From the NCBI RefSeq assembly GCF_000803065.1, contig NZ_JSXI01000024.1:62001-126000 (forward strand): DNA of 64,000 bases, written 5' to 3'. The first letter of the stretch is position 1; each line of letters begins with the position of its first letter. Position numbers and translations under genes: made by a program. The stretch is from Sphingomonas sp. ERG5 (lineage in GTDB: Bacteria > Pseudomonadota > Alphaproteobacteria > Sphingomonadales > Sphingomonadaceae). This document shows, piece after piece, positions 38,078 to 46,621 of the stretch. A model generated the notes under the pieces. It was not told where the DNA came from. It made no database searches and was given only the letters and a program-made list of their open reading frames with translations.

Positions 38078-41000
38078 CTACCCAACCAGAGCGAGCCTCG
38101 CTTCGGAGGTTCTCAGCTCGACATCACTGACATCCTGAAGGGTCTCGATCCGTCCGGCAAGCTCGCCGTCGAGCAAAAAGTCACGGCCAAGCAGGACGCG
38201 GGCAGCGCCGCCTTCGGGAAGCGCCGCCCTGATCCACACCTGGCCACGTCCGCCGCGATGCTCGGCGAGCAGGTGGGCCAGCGCAGCCACCGCTGCCGGC
38301 GTGGCAATGGCGGCTTCGAGGGTGAAGCGAGCATGATTGGCCAGCGCTTCAAATGGCTGGATCCGCTTGATCGCGACGCGCGGCGCGTCTTCGCCCGGCC
38401 GGCGATCAAGCTCGACGGTCAGGATGCCGCACCCCCCATTGCGCGCGGCTTCTTCAAGCTCGGCGGCGACGACGTCATCGAAACAGGTCGCGAAGAACTG
38501 GCCGGAAGGGTCGGACAATGTCGCCATCAGATAACGGCGCCCCTTGGCGGAGGTGCGCCAGCGCGCATCCTCGACCAGCGCGGCCATCGTCGCGCCGGCG
38601 CGGGTGCCGTCGTCGGGGATGGAGAGTTCGCCCAGCGCGGCATAATTGCGCGCGCCATGCGCCCGGGCGAGATGCGAATGACGATCGACCGGATGCGCGG
38701 AGAAATAATAGCCAAAGGCTTCCTTCTCCTGCTCCATGCGCTGGGCAAGCGTCCAGCGCGCGCTGAGCGGAAGCTTGATCGCGGGCTCCTGTGCCTCGCC
38801 CTCGCCGAACAGGCCGCCCTGCCCGCTGACCTTCATCTCCTGCGTGCGCGCGGCGGTGGCGAGCAGGGTCTCGGCCACCGCGAAGATACCGGCACGATTG
38901 GTGTCGATCAGATCGAACGCGCCTGCCCCGGCCAGCCCCTCGAGCTGGCGCTTGTTGAGCAAGCGCGGATCGACGCGGCGCGCGAAGTCATCAAGCGTGT
39001 CGAACGGGCCATTGGCGATGCGTTCGTCGACCAGCTTCTCCATCGCGCCTTCACCGACGCCCTTCAATGCGGCAAGTGCGTAGCGGACGGCCAGTCCATC
39101 GCCGTCATATTCGACGCTGAACTCCGCCTCGCTCTCGTTCACGCACGGTGCGTGGCATTTGATGCCCATGCGCCGCATATCGTCGGCGAAAATGGCAAGC
39201 TTGTCCGTGAGATGCAGGTCGTAGCACATTGACGCCGCGAAGAATTCGTGCGGATGGTTCGCCTTGAGCCATGCGGTCTGATAGGTGAGCAGGGCATAAG
39301 CCGCCGAGTGGCTCTTGTTGAAGCCATAGCCTGCGAACTTGTCGATCAAATCGAACAATTCATTGGCCTTGCCCGCGGCAATGCCATGCGCCTTTGCACA
39401 GCCTTCGACGAAAGTCGCGCGCTGCGCGTCCATCTCGGCCTTGATCTTCTTGCCCATGGCGCGACGCAGCAGATCGGCGCCGCCCAGGCTGTAGCCGGCG
39501 AGGATCTGCGCCGCCTGCATCACCTGTTCCTGATAGACGAAGATCCCATAGGTTTCCTTCAGGATCGGCTCCAGCAGCGGGTGCGGATATTCGATCGGCT
39601 CGCTGCCGTTCTTGCGGCGACCGAACATCGGAATATTGTCCATCGGGCCGGGACGATACAGCGCGTTGAGCGCGATAATGTCCTCGAACACGGTCGGCCG
39701 CACGGCGGTCAGCGTGCGCCGCATGCCTTCGGATTCGATCTGGAACACGCCGACGGTGTTGCCGCTCTGGATCAGCTTGAACGTCGCGTCGTCGGTCCAT
39801 TCCAGGGCATCGAGGTCGACAATGATCCGGCGCTTTGCCAGCAGTTGCACGGCCTTCTTCAGAACGGATAGTGTCTTGAGGCCGAGAAAGTCGAACTTCA
39901 CCAGTCCGGCGGCCTCGACATATTTCATGTCGAACTGCGTGACCGGCATGTCCGATCGCGGATCGCGATAAAGCGGCACGAGCTGGTTGAGCGGACGGTC
40001 GCCGATCACCACGCCGGCGGCATGGGTCGAGCTGTGCCGCGGCAGCCCTTCGAGCTTCATCGCCAGGTCGAGAAGGTGCTTCACACCGTCGTTGTTGCGA
40101 TATTCCTGCGCCAGTTCGCTGACGCCGTTGAGCGCACGATCGAGCGTCCAGGGATCGGTCGGATGGTTGGGGATGAGCTTCGCCAGCCGGTCGACCTGGC
40201 CATAGCTCATCTGCAGCACGCGGCCGGTGTCCTTGAGCACGGCGCGCGCTTTCAGCCGCCCGAAGGTGATGATCTGCGCGACATGGTCGGTGCCATATTT
40301 GCGCTGGACGTAGCGGATCACTTCTTCGCGGCGGGTTTCGCAGAAATCGATGTCGAAGTCGGGCATCGACACGCGTTCCGGATTGAGGAAGCGTTCGAAC
40401 AGCAGCCCGAGCTTCATCGGATCGAGATCGGTGATGGTCAGCGCCCAGGCGACGACCGAGCCCGCGCCCGAACCACGGCCCGGACCGACCGGAATGTCAT
40501 TGTCCTTGGCCCATTTGATGAAGTCCGCGACGATCAGGAAATAGCCCGGGAAGCCCATCTGGATGATCACGTCGAGCTCGAAGTCGAGCCGGGCGAAATA
40601 CTCCGCTTCGGTCGTGTTCGGCGCCAGGCCGCGCTTCAGGCGTTCGGCGAGGCCGGCATGCGCATCGACGCGCAGCGCCTCGGATTCGGCATCACGGTCG
40701 CCGGCCAGGCTCGGCAGGATCGGCTTGCGCGCGGGCGCCGCGACGGCACAGCGCTGCGCCACGACCAGCGTGTTGGCGATCGCCTCGGGCAAATCGGCGA
40801 ACAGCATGCGCATGTCCTTGGCCGGCTTCATCCAGGCGTCGGGCGAACTGCGTGGGCGGTCGTCGCTGGCGATATAGGTCGAATTGGCAATGCACAGCAT
40901 CGCGTCATGGGCTTCGCTGAAATCCTCATCGGCAAAGCAGCACGGATTGGTCGCGACCAGCGGCAAATCGCGTGCATAAGCGAGATCAAGCAAGGCCGGC

Positions 41001-41557
41001 TCCGCCCTGCCCTCGATTTCGTCGAGGCGGCGGGTAAGCTCGATATAGAGCCGGTCGGGAAACAATGACTGCAGCCGGTCGGCATAGGCCATCGCACGGC
41101 CGTCCTGCCCCTCGGCCAGCAGCCGCGTCAGGCCGCCCTCGCGGCCGGCGGTCAGCGCGATCACGCCGTCGGTACGCCCTTCCAGCGTGGCGAAATCGAC
41201 ATGCGGCGCCTGTTCGATCGGGCGGTCGAGATGCGCCATCGACACCAGAGCGCAGATGTTCTGATAGCCCGCCTCATCCTGGGCATAGAGCGCCAGCCAG
41301 TCGAGCGGTGCCTCCACGCCTTCGGGCATATCGGGCCGGGCGACGCCAAGCATTGCGCCGATGATCGGCTGAACGCCCGCGCCCTTCGCCGCGTCGGAAA
41401 AAGCCATCGCGGCATAAAGCCCGTTGCGGTCAGTCAGCGCCGCGGCGGGAAAGCCCAGTTCCTGGGCGCGCTTGGCGATCGCCTTCGGCTCGATTGCGCC
41501 ATCGAGCATCGTAAAGGACGAAAAGATACGCAGGGGCACAAACGCGGAATGAGGCAT
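38078..41557 (-). CDS. dnaE: DNA polymerase III alpha subunit DnaE1
   Basis: A 1159-residue replicative polymerase. The N-terminal PHP domain (FVPLRIFSSFTMLDGAI) lacks the HxH found in most DnaE proteins (VHLRVHS), so metal-dependent proofreading by this domain is unlikely. The polymerase active site has PDFDIDFCETRREEVI (about residue 395). Finger, (HhH)2 and C-terminal OB-fold regions follow, the last around residues 990-1060 (GQFFATCFDDV). Length is standard for DnaE1. ATG 41557 (MPHSAFVPLRIF) is favoured over a longer frame. It is followed by an acyl-CoA synthetase gene. Confidence 0.96.
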   Translation of the reverse strand: MPHSAFVPLRIFSSFTMLDGAIEPKAIAKRAQELGFPAAALTDRNGLYAAMAFSDAAKGAGVQPIIGAMLGVARPDMPEGVEAPLDWLALYAQDEAGYQNICALVSMAHLDRPIEQAPHVDFATLEGRTDGVIALTAGREGGLTRLLAEGQDGRAMAYADRLQSLFPDRLYIELTRRLDEIEGRAEPALLDLAYARDLPLVATNPCCFADEDFSEAHDAMLCIANSTYIASDDRPRSSPDAWMKPAKDMRMLFADLPEAIANTLVVAQRCAVAAPARKPILPSLAGDRDAESEALRVDAHAGLAERLKRGLAPNTTEAEYFARLDFELDVIIQMGFPGYFLIVADFIKWAKDNDIPVGPGRGSGAGSVVAWALTITDLDPMKLGLLFERFLNPERVSMPDFDIDFCETRREEVIRYVQRKYGTDHVAQIITFGRLKARAVLKDTGRVLQMSYGQVDRLAKLIPNHPTDPWTLDRALNGVSELAQEYRNNDGVKHLLDLAMKLEGLPRHSSTHAAGVVIGDRPLNQLVPLYRDPRSDMPVTQFDMKYVEAAGLVKFDFLGLKTLSVLKKAVQLLAKRRIIVDLDALEWTDDATFKLIQSGNTVGVFQIESEGMRRTLTAVRPTVFEDIIALNALYRPGPMDNIPMFGRRKNGSEPIEYPHPLLEPILKETYGIFVYQEQVMQAAQILAGYSLGGADLLRRAMGKKIKAEMDAQRATFVEGCAKAHGIAAGKANELFDLIDKFAGYGFNKSHSAAYALLTYQTAWLKANHPHEFFAASMCYDLHLTDKLAIFADDMRRMGIKCHAPCVNESEAEFSVEYDGDGLAVRYALAALKGVGEGAMEKLVDERIANGPFDTLDDFARRVDPRLLNKRQLEGLAGAGAFDLIDTNRAGIFAVAETLLATAARTQEMKVSGQGGLFGEGEAQEPAIKLPLSARWTLAQRMEQEKEAFGYYFSAHPVDRHSHLARAHGARNYAALGELSIPDDGTRAGATMAALVEDARWRTSAKGRRYLMATLSDPSGQFFATCFDDVVAAELEEAARNGGCGILTVELDRRPGEDAPRVAIKRIQPFEALANHARFTLEAAIATPAAVAALAHLLAEHRGGRGQVWIRAALPEGGAARVLLGRDFLLDGELAGRIETLQDVSDVELRTSEARLALVG

Positions 41558-41888
41558 GCCAGCTTTATGCGGAGTGTGGCGCGGGATGGGAAGCACCGAC
41601 GGCGCAAAAACCTGTGGCTAACTCCTTCCTTGCGCACAAGGGGGCATGACATGGATGACAAAGCCGATTGGTTTGTCGAGGTTTGAGACATTCAGGCTGC
41701 GTCGAGAAGGTCCGGCAATCAGCCCGCCGCGTTATCCCACGCAGCAAATACAGCCACTATGGAAGTAAATAGTTCACCCTGTCGCAAACAAGGAAAGAGA
41801 CACTTGCGATTGATATTCGACCATGAAACGCTCCCTGCCAACCAACTCGACTCGCGTTCAACCGCATCAATCATGGGGAGCGATTTGC
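41558..41888. other. Gene-free region between dnaE and the RTX-like gene
   Basis: These 331 bases carry the divergent promoters of dnaE (minus) and the RTX-like gene (plus). A frame beginning at 41823 could extend the RTX-like gene by 22 residues but has no ribosome binding site, so I exclude it. Around 41640-41690 a 13-codon mini-frame (from ATGACATGGATGA) is possible but unsupported. Confidence 0.5.
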
Positions 41889-43121
41889 ATGGCGACGTTC
41901 AATGGCACCAGTGTCAGTGATTATTACACCGGCACCGGATCGGGTGATTTCATCTACGGCAATGGCGGTGACGATAGCCTGGCCGGCGGAGCCGGTGCGG
42001 ATTACATCGATGGCGGATCGGGGAACGACTTTCTCTTCGCGTATCTCGGGCTGGACACCGACACATCTGTCGACACGGTGCTTGGCGGGGATGGTAACGA
42101 CCATATCTTTATCGGTTATGGCGACAATGCGAATGGCGGCAACGGCACCGATAACCTGTCGCTTTTCCTGAGCAACGCGTCGTCGGCCGTCAATATCGAC
42201 TTTACCGGCCTGTGGCTGGGCGGCAGCGCGACCTTGGGCGGCGGGACGATCCAGGGATTCGAGAATCTCGATTCAGCGACCGGGACAGCGTTCAACGACG
42301 TCATGATCACGGGCTCGCCCGGGGGAAAGATCTGCAGCCTGCTGGGCCAGGATGGCAGCGACACGCTCACCGGCGGTGCCGGTATCGATTATCTCACCGC
42401 CGGCTTCGGCTCGGTTTCGGCACTCGGCACGGATACCTATTATGACGTGCTCTATGGTCTGGGCGGCGACGATACCTTGATGTTCGGGATCGGCGACTAT
42501 GCCGATGGCGGTTCCGGATTCGATAGCTTCACGTTCGACGCCGGCACCAGCGCGACGGGTGTGACGATCGACTTCACGACCCTGTTCACCACTGGGTCCG
42601 ACACCATTCTCGGCACCTATATGAACAGCCTTGAGGATATCGAAACGGTCTATGGTTCGCTGTACAACGACACCATCAACGCGGGATCGGCATCGACCAA
42701 GGCAGCGCTGTCCGGTCGGGACGGCAATGACACATTGATCGGGGGTTCGAGCAGCGACACGCTGACCGGCGGCACCGGCGCGGACATTTTGACCGGCGGG
42801 GCGGGCAGCGATGAATTCGTGTTCGGTGCAGGCGAGATTGGCGGCGCAAGCTGGGCGACGACCGACCTGATCACCGATTTCAGCCATGCTGCGGGCGACA
42901 GGATCCGGTTGTCCGGCATCGACGCCGTCGTCGGCGGCTCGGACAACGCGTTTTCGTTCATCGGGACCGGCTCGTTCACCGGTGTTGCGGGTCAGCTGCG
43001 CTATGACATCGCCGGCGGCGTGACGACCGTCTATGGCGACACCAATGGCGACGGCATTGCCGATCTGGCCATCGCCTTCAGCAGTGCGGTCACGCTCGTC
43101 AGTGGTGATTTCTACCTTTAG
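41889..43121 (+). CDS. RTX-type calcium-binding protein
   Basis: A 410-residue acidic protein with hemolysin-type nonapeptide repeats (GGxGxDxUx). Clear copies are GGDDSLAGGAGADYIDGG near residues 25-45 and NDTLIGGSSSDTLTGGTGAD/ILTGGAGSDEFVFG near 300-325. The C-terminus (GDFYL) resembles RTX secretion signals. No cysteine-rich signal peptide is present, so export would need a type I secretion system, and none is seen nearby. No catalytic domain is recognised between the repeats. ATG 41889 follows a GGGGAG site. Its stop overlaps the convergent Gpx stop by four bases (TTAG, 43118-43121). Confidence 0.85.
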   Translation: MATFNGTSVSDYYTGTGSGDFIYGNGGDDSLAGGAGADYIDGGSGNDFLFAYLGLDTDTSVDTVLGGDGNDHIFIGYGDNANGGNGTDNLSLFLSNASSAVNIDFTGLWLGGSATLGGGTIQGFENLDSATGTAFNDVMITGSPGGKICSLLGQDGSDTLTGGAGIDYLTAGFGSVSALGTDTYYDVLYGLGGDDTLMFGIGDYADGGSGFDSFTFDAGTSATGVTIDFTTLFTTGSDTILGTYMNSLEDIETVYGSLYNDTINAGSASTKAALSGRDGNDTLIGGSSSDTLTGGTGADILTGGAGSDEFVFGAGEIGGASWATTDLITDFSHAAGDRIRLSGIDAVVGGSDNAFSFIGTGSFTGVAGQLRYDIAGGVTTVYGDTNGDGIADLAIAFSSAVTLVSGDFYL

Positions 43122-43609
43122 CGCGGCGCCGACAGCAGCTTTTCGATATCCGCTTCGATGTCCTCGGGCTTGGTCGTCGGCGCATAGCGCGCGATCGTCT
43201 TGCCGCCGCGGTCGACCAGGAATTTGGTGAAGTTCCACTTGATCCCGGTCGATCCGAGCAAGCCGGGCGCTTCACTGCGCAGCTTCTGGAACAGCGGGTC
43301 GGCGTCCGAGCCATTGACGTCGATCTTGGCGAAGACCGGGAAGGTCACATCATAGGTCAGGGTGCAGAAATTGGCGATCTCCGCCGCATCGCCAGGTTCC
43401 TGGCTGCCGAACTGATTGCAGGGAAAGCCAAGCACTTCGAAACCGCGATCGGCATATTTGCGGTGCAGCGCCTCCAGCCCCTCATATTGCGGTGTGAAGC
43501 CGCATTTGGAGGCGGTGTTGACGATCAGCAGCACTTGCCCGGCATAAACGGAGAGATCGACACTGCCGCCATTGGCGGCCTTGACGCTCAGGTCGGTCAC
43601 TGCGGTCAT
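43118..43609 (-). CDS. Glutathione peroxidase-family protein
   Basis: A 163-residue thiol peroxidase. The peroxidatic cysteine is in NTASKCGFTPQYEGL, followed by the FPCNQFGSQEPG segment with a second cysteine, which makes it the thioredoxin-dependent type typical of bacteria. WNFTKFLVDRGG is another family motif. I chose ATG 43609, which leaves no extension and has a GGAGCGA site. Its start overlaps the upstream acetyltransferase stop by four bases, and its stop overlaps the convergent RTX-like gene. Confidence 0.93.
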   Translation of the reverse strand: MTAVTDLSVKAANGGSVDLSVYAGQVLLIVNTASKCGFTPQYEGLEALHRKYADRGFEVLGFPCNQFGSQEPGDAAEIANFCTLTYDVTFPVFAKIDVNGSDADPLFQKLRSEAPGLLGSTGIKWNFTKFLVDRGGKTIARYAPTTKPEDIEADIEKLLSAPR

Positions 43610-44208
43610 GCGGTCGCTCCTTCGTGGCGCGCGAGCAGATAGTCGAGATTGGCGCGGACCCCCGGCCATTCGGTCGCGGTAATCGAATAGACCACGGTGT
43701 CGCGCAAATGGCCATCGGGCATCACCATATGATTGCGCAGCACGCCATCGAGCTTCGCACCGAGCCGTTCGATCGCACGCCGCGACCGCTGGTTGAGCCA
43801 ATCGGTGCGCAACTGGACGCACGAACAGCCAAGCGTTTCGAACGCATGAGTCAGCAGCAGCCGCTTCGTCTCACTGTTGAGCCCGGTGCGCTGCACGCGC
43901 CGCGCATAGAGCGTGCCGCCGATCTCGACCCGGCGATGCGGGGCGCTCATACGCATGAAGCGCGTGGTGCCGGCGATCGCGCCCTCCGCATCGAGCACCG
44001 CAAATGGCATGGCCCGCCCGGCATCGCGCTCGCTCATCAGTTTCGCCATCCAGGTGCCGACCGTGGCGGCATTGGGCACGAACGTGTAGAACTGGTCGGC
44101 CAGATCGTCGGCGATCGCCGCGACCAGCGCCTCGCCGTCCCCGGGCTCAAGCGGACGAAGCGTGACATAGCGTCCGGACAATATGGGTATGGTGGTCCAG
44201 GCCGGCAT
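43606..44208 (-). CDS. GNAT-family acetyltransferase (RimJ/RimL type)
   Basis: A 200-residue GNAT N-acetyltransferase. Motifs fit the RimJ/L subgroup: YVTLRPLEPGDGEALVAAI, RRVEIGGTLYARRVQRTGLNSETK, QLRTDWLNQRSRRAIERLGAKLDGVLRNHM (outline only) and a C-terminal VYSITATEWPGVRANLD. Substrates of this group include ribosomal protein N-termini and small molecules; the target is unknown. It is the upstream gene of a coupled pair with the glutathione peroxidase (four-base overlap). A short gap separates it from lolD. Confidence 0.85.
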   Translation of the reverse strand: MPAWTTIPILSGRYVTLRPLEPGDGEALVAAIADDLADQFYTFVPNAATVGTWMAKLMSERDAGRAMPFAVLDAEGAIAGTTRFMRMSAPHRRVEIGGTLYARRVQRTGLNSETKRLLLTHAFETLGCSCVQLRTDWLNQRSRRAIERLGAKLDGVLRNHMVMPDGHLRDTVVYSITATEWPGVRANLDYLLARHEGATA

Positions 44209-44253
44209 AGGATCAAGCCGCCGAATTAAGGTTCGGACAATATAAGCAAATGG

Positions 44254-44937
44254 TCATGCCAGTCTTCCCTCGTGAAGCCGGACCACGCGGTCCATCTTCA
44301 GCGCCATGCGCTCATTATGAGTCGCGACCAGCGCCGCAGACCCTTCATGGCGGACGAGACGGAGGAATTCGGCAAGGACGATATCGGCAGTGGCCTCGTC
44401 CAGATTGCCGGTGGGTTCATCGGCCAGCACCAGCGCCGGCCGATTGGCCAGCGCGCGCGCGACGGCGACACGTTGCTGCTCGCCACCCGAGAGCTGGCTC
44501 GGCCGATGCGTCAGGCGCTGACCAAGGCCAAGCGCGGTCAGCAGCGATTCGGCGCGGTCATCAGCCTCGGCGCGAGTCTTGTCGCGAATCAGCTGCGGCA
44601 GGACGACATTTTCCGATGCGTTGAAATCGGGCAGCAAGTGATGGAATTGATAGATGAAGCCGAGATAATCGCGGCGGACCACGGTGCGCTGATGCGAATC
44701 GAGCTGCGCCGCCTCGCTGCCGGCGATCCGGATCGATCCGCTGAACCCGCCCTCAAGCAAGCCGATCGCCTGGAGCAGGGTCGATTTGCCCGACCCTGAG
44801 GGCCCGAGCAACGCGACGATCTCCCCTGCCCCGACGGTCAGGTCGACACCGCGCAGCACTTCGATCGTGACGCCGCCCTGGGCGAAGCTGCGTGTCAGGC
44901 CGGAAACGGCAAGGATCGGCTCATTCATCTCATTCAT
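44254..44937 (-). CDS. lolD: Lipoprotein-releasing ABC transporter ATP-binding protein LolD
   Basis: A 227-residue ABC ATPase of the LolD/MacB group. It has Walker [18 protein letters not shown]-loop [13 protein letters not shown], signature [15 protein letters not shown] and Walker [13 protein letters not shown]. With the adjacent permease it should extract lipoproteins from the inner membrane and hand them to LolA. It overlaps the permease gene by eight bases, with the permease upstream. No second permease (LolE) is present, as in species that use a single LolC/E hybrid. Confidence 0.95.
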   Translation of the reverse strand: MNEMNEPILAVSGLTRSFAQGGVTIEVLRGVDLTVGAGEIVALLGPSGSGKSTLLQAIGLLEGGFSGSIRIAGSEAAQLDSHQRTVVRRDYLGFIYQFHHLLPDFNASENVVLPQLIRDKTRAEADDRAESLLTALGLGQRLTHRPSQLSGGEQQRVAVARALANRPALVLADEPTGNLDEATADIVLAEFLRLVRHEGSAALVATHNERMALKMDRVVRLHEGRLA

Positions 44938-46180
44938 AACGCAACACCTGGACCGGATCGGTGCTTGCAGCCTTGAACGCTGGATAAAGCGTGGCGAGGA
45001 AGCTGAACACCAGCGCCATCAGCGCGATCACGACGATTTCGACCGGATCGGTCTTGGACGGCAGTTCGGTGAGGAACCGGATCGCCGGGTCCCACAGATT
45101 CTGTCCGGTGACGAACTGGACGAAATTCACCACGCCCTGCCGGTAATAGAGGAAGATGAAACCGAGGATCAGCCCGGCGACGATGCCCAGCGCGCCGATC
45201 GTCGTGCCGACCACCATGAAGATGCGCATCAATCCGACTCGCGTCGCGCCCATCGTGCGCAGAATGGCGATGTCGCGGGTCTTGGCGCGCACCAGCATGA
45301 TCAGTGACGACAGGATATTGAACACCGCGACCAGGATGATGATCGACAACACGGTGAACATCGCGACGCGCTCGACCGCGAGCGCCTCGAACAATTGCGC
45401 GTTCATCTGCCGCCAGTCGGCGATCACTGCGCGCCTTCCGATCTTGTCGGCAAGCGGCGCCAGAATCGGACCGACGCGATCGGGGTCGACCGTCTGCACT
45501 TCGATCATGCCGACATTGTCGCCCATCAGCAGCAATGTCTGCGCATCCTCGATCGGCATCACGACATAGGCCTTGTCGTAATCATAGACGCCGATCTCGA
45601 AGATCGCGCCCACGGTATAGGAAACGATCCGCGGTACCGTGCCGAACGGGGTGGTTTGCCCTTGTGGGCTGATCAGCGAGATTTCGCTGCCGACCTGCGC
45701 GCCCAACGAATCGGCGAGGCGCGATCCGATCGCGATCTTGCCGCTGCCGGGGGCGAGGCTGGCGAGCGAGCCCATCACCACCTTGGTGCTGATCGTCGAA
45801 TTGCCGCGAATATCCTGCACGCGCATGCCACGAACCAGTACCGCTTCGACCCGGCCATTATAGCTGGTCATCAGCGGCTGTTCGATCATCGGCGTCGCGC
45901 TGGTCACGCCGGGGGTCGCCCGGGCGGCCTTGACCATGTCGCGCCAGTCGGGAATTTGCCCACCAATCCCCTGCACCACCGCATGACCGTTCAGACCGAC
46001 GATCTTGTCGAACAGTTCGGCGCGAAAACCGTTCATCACGCTCATCACGATGACCAGGGCGGCGACACCGAGCATCACCGCGACCAGGCTGATGCCGGCG
46101 ACGAGGAAGATGAATGCTTCCCCCTTGCCCGGCAGGAGATAGCGCCGGGCGATCATGCGTTCGTAGCGTGATAATATCAT
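44930..46180 (-). CDS. lolC: Lipoprotein-releasing ABC transporter permease LolC/E
   Basis: A 416-residue inner-membrane permease of the MacB/FtsX fold. The first membrane segment is in [25 protein letters not shown]; a large periplasmic domain follows, then three C-terminal helices ([62 protein letters not shown]; all approximate). It forms the permease of the Lol complex with LolD, encoded just downstream. ATG 46180 is favoured because it gives the usual start ([15 protein letters not shown]). A gene-free region of about 440 bases lies upstream. Confidence 0.92.
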   Translation of the reverse strand: MILSRYERMIARRYLLPGKGEAFIFLVAGISLVAVMLGVAALVIVMSVMNGFRAELFDKIVGLNGHAVVQGIGGQIPDWRDMVKAARATPGVTSATPMIEQPLMTSYNGRVEAVLVRGMRVQDIRGNSTISTKVVMGSLASLAPGSGKIAIGSRLADSLGAQVGSEISLISPQGQTTPFGTVPRIVSYTVGAIFEIGVYDYDKAYVVMPIEDAQTLLLMGDNVGMIEVQTVDPDRVGPILAPLADKIGRRAVIADWRQMNAQLFEALAVERVAMFTVLSIIILVAVFNILSSLIMLVRAKTRDIAILRTMGATRVGLMRIFMVVGTTIGALGIVAGLILGFIFLYYRQGVVNFVQFVTGQNLWDPAIRFLTELPSKTDPVEIVVIALMALVFSFLATLYPAFKAASTDPVQVLRYE

Positions 46181-46394
46181 GGGTGCCGGTGATGCCCGCC
46201 CGAGGAATGACAGCGCCGCTCTAGGATGCGCGTGCGTCGCTGGCAACTGAGGCACCCTGTTGCGCAATCGCCACAGGATCGCCGCAATCGAACCGAACCG
46301 GTCACATTGCCGGTGACAAACGCGCCCGTCGAACCTAGCACTTCCAACACTGAGACACAGGCAATGGCCGTGGTTCGGGGAATGCTTTCAGCTC

Positions 46395-46412
46395 CACCTT
46401 GAAAACAAGGTG
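46395..46412. repeat. 7-bp hairpin with AAAA loop
   Basis: CACCTTG (46395-46401) and CAAGGTG (46406-46412) are perfect complements around AAAA. It is one of several hairpins in the lolC upstream region, without an adjacent T-run. Confidence 0.5.
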
Positions 46413-46460
46413 TGCAGCGAGGGCGGGACAAAGGGGGCTGACGAGCGATCGTCACGCAGG

Positions 46461-46486
46461 CGCCCGGGCTGGAGACGGTCCGGGCG
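46461..46486. repeat. 7-bp GC-rich hairpin
   Basis: CGCCCGG (46461-46467) pairs with CCGGGCG (46480-46486) over a 12-base loop, followed by TTTG. It could be a weak terminator on the plus strand or part of a larger RNA fold. A 15-base near-palindrome TTTCCGGCCCGGAAA follows at 46494-46508. Confidence 0.5.
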
Positions 46487-46584
46487 TTTGACATTTCCGG
46501 CCCGGAAAATCTCACTTTACGCGAACGAAACCTCAGCCGGAACGCCCGGCTAGGGCCGTTATCCGAACGCGACGGTCCGCAACC

Positions 46585-46612
46585 GGCCCCCTCCCGCGCA
46601 CGGGAGAGGGCC
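46585..46612. terminator. Possible terminator hairpin downstream of the TonB receptor gene
   Basis: GGCCCCCTCCCG (46585-46596) pairs with CGGGAGAGGGCC (46601-46612) with one mismatch and a CGCA loop, about ten bases after the receptor stop on the minus strand. A stable stem fits a terminator, but the expected T-run is missing. Confidence 0.45.
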
Positions 46613-46621
46613 ATACGCACG

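Larger units (their letters stand above)
46181..46621. other. Hairpin-rich gene-free region upstream of lolC
   Basis: These 441 bases contain no supported gene; the open frame at 46177-46620 has no domain and a poor start. They do contain several inverted repeats (listed separately), among them 46395-46412, 46461-46486, 46494-46508 and 46585-46612. It should include the lolC promoter and the end of the TonB-receptor transcript. A structured RNA cannot be excluded. Confidence 0.5.

Noticed and set aside
36443..39232. Very long plus-strand frame (over 900 codons) opposite the acyl-CoA synthetase and dnaE genes
   Set aside because: Both minus-strand genes carry clear catalytic motifs. The antisense frame has none and is an effect of GC-biased codon use.
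46381..46440. Possible tmRNA, RNase P or SRP RNA in the hairpin-rich region
   Set aside because: None of the diagnostic sequences of those RNAs (for example GAGGAAAG or GGTCAGGTCCGGAAGG) is present.
46177..46620. Minus-strand frame across the lolC upstream region
   Set aside because: No domain and a poor start; the stretch is better described by its hairpins.
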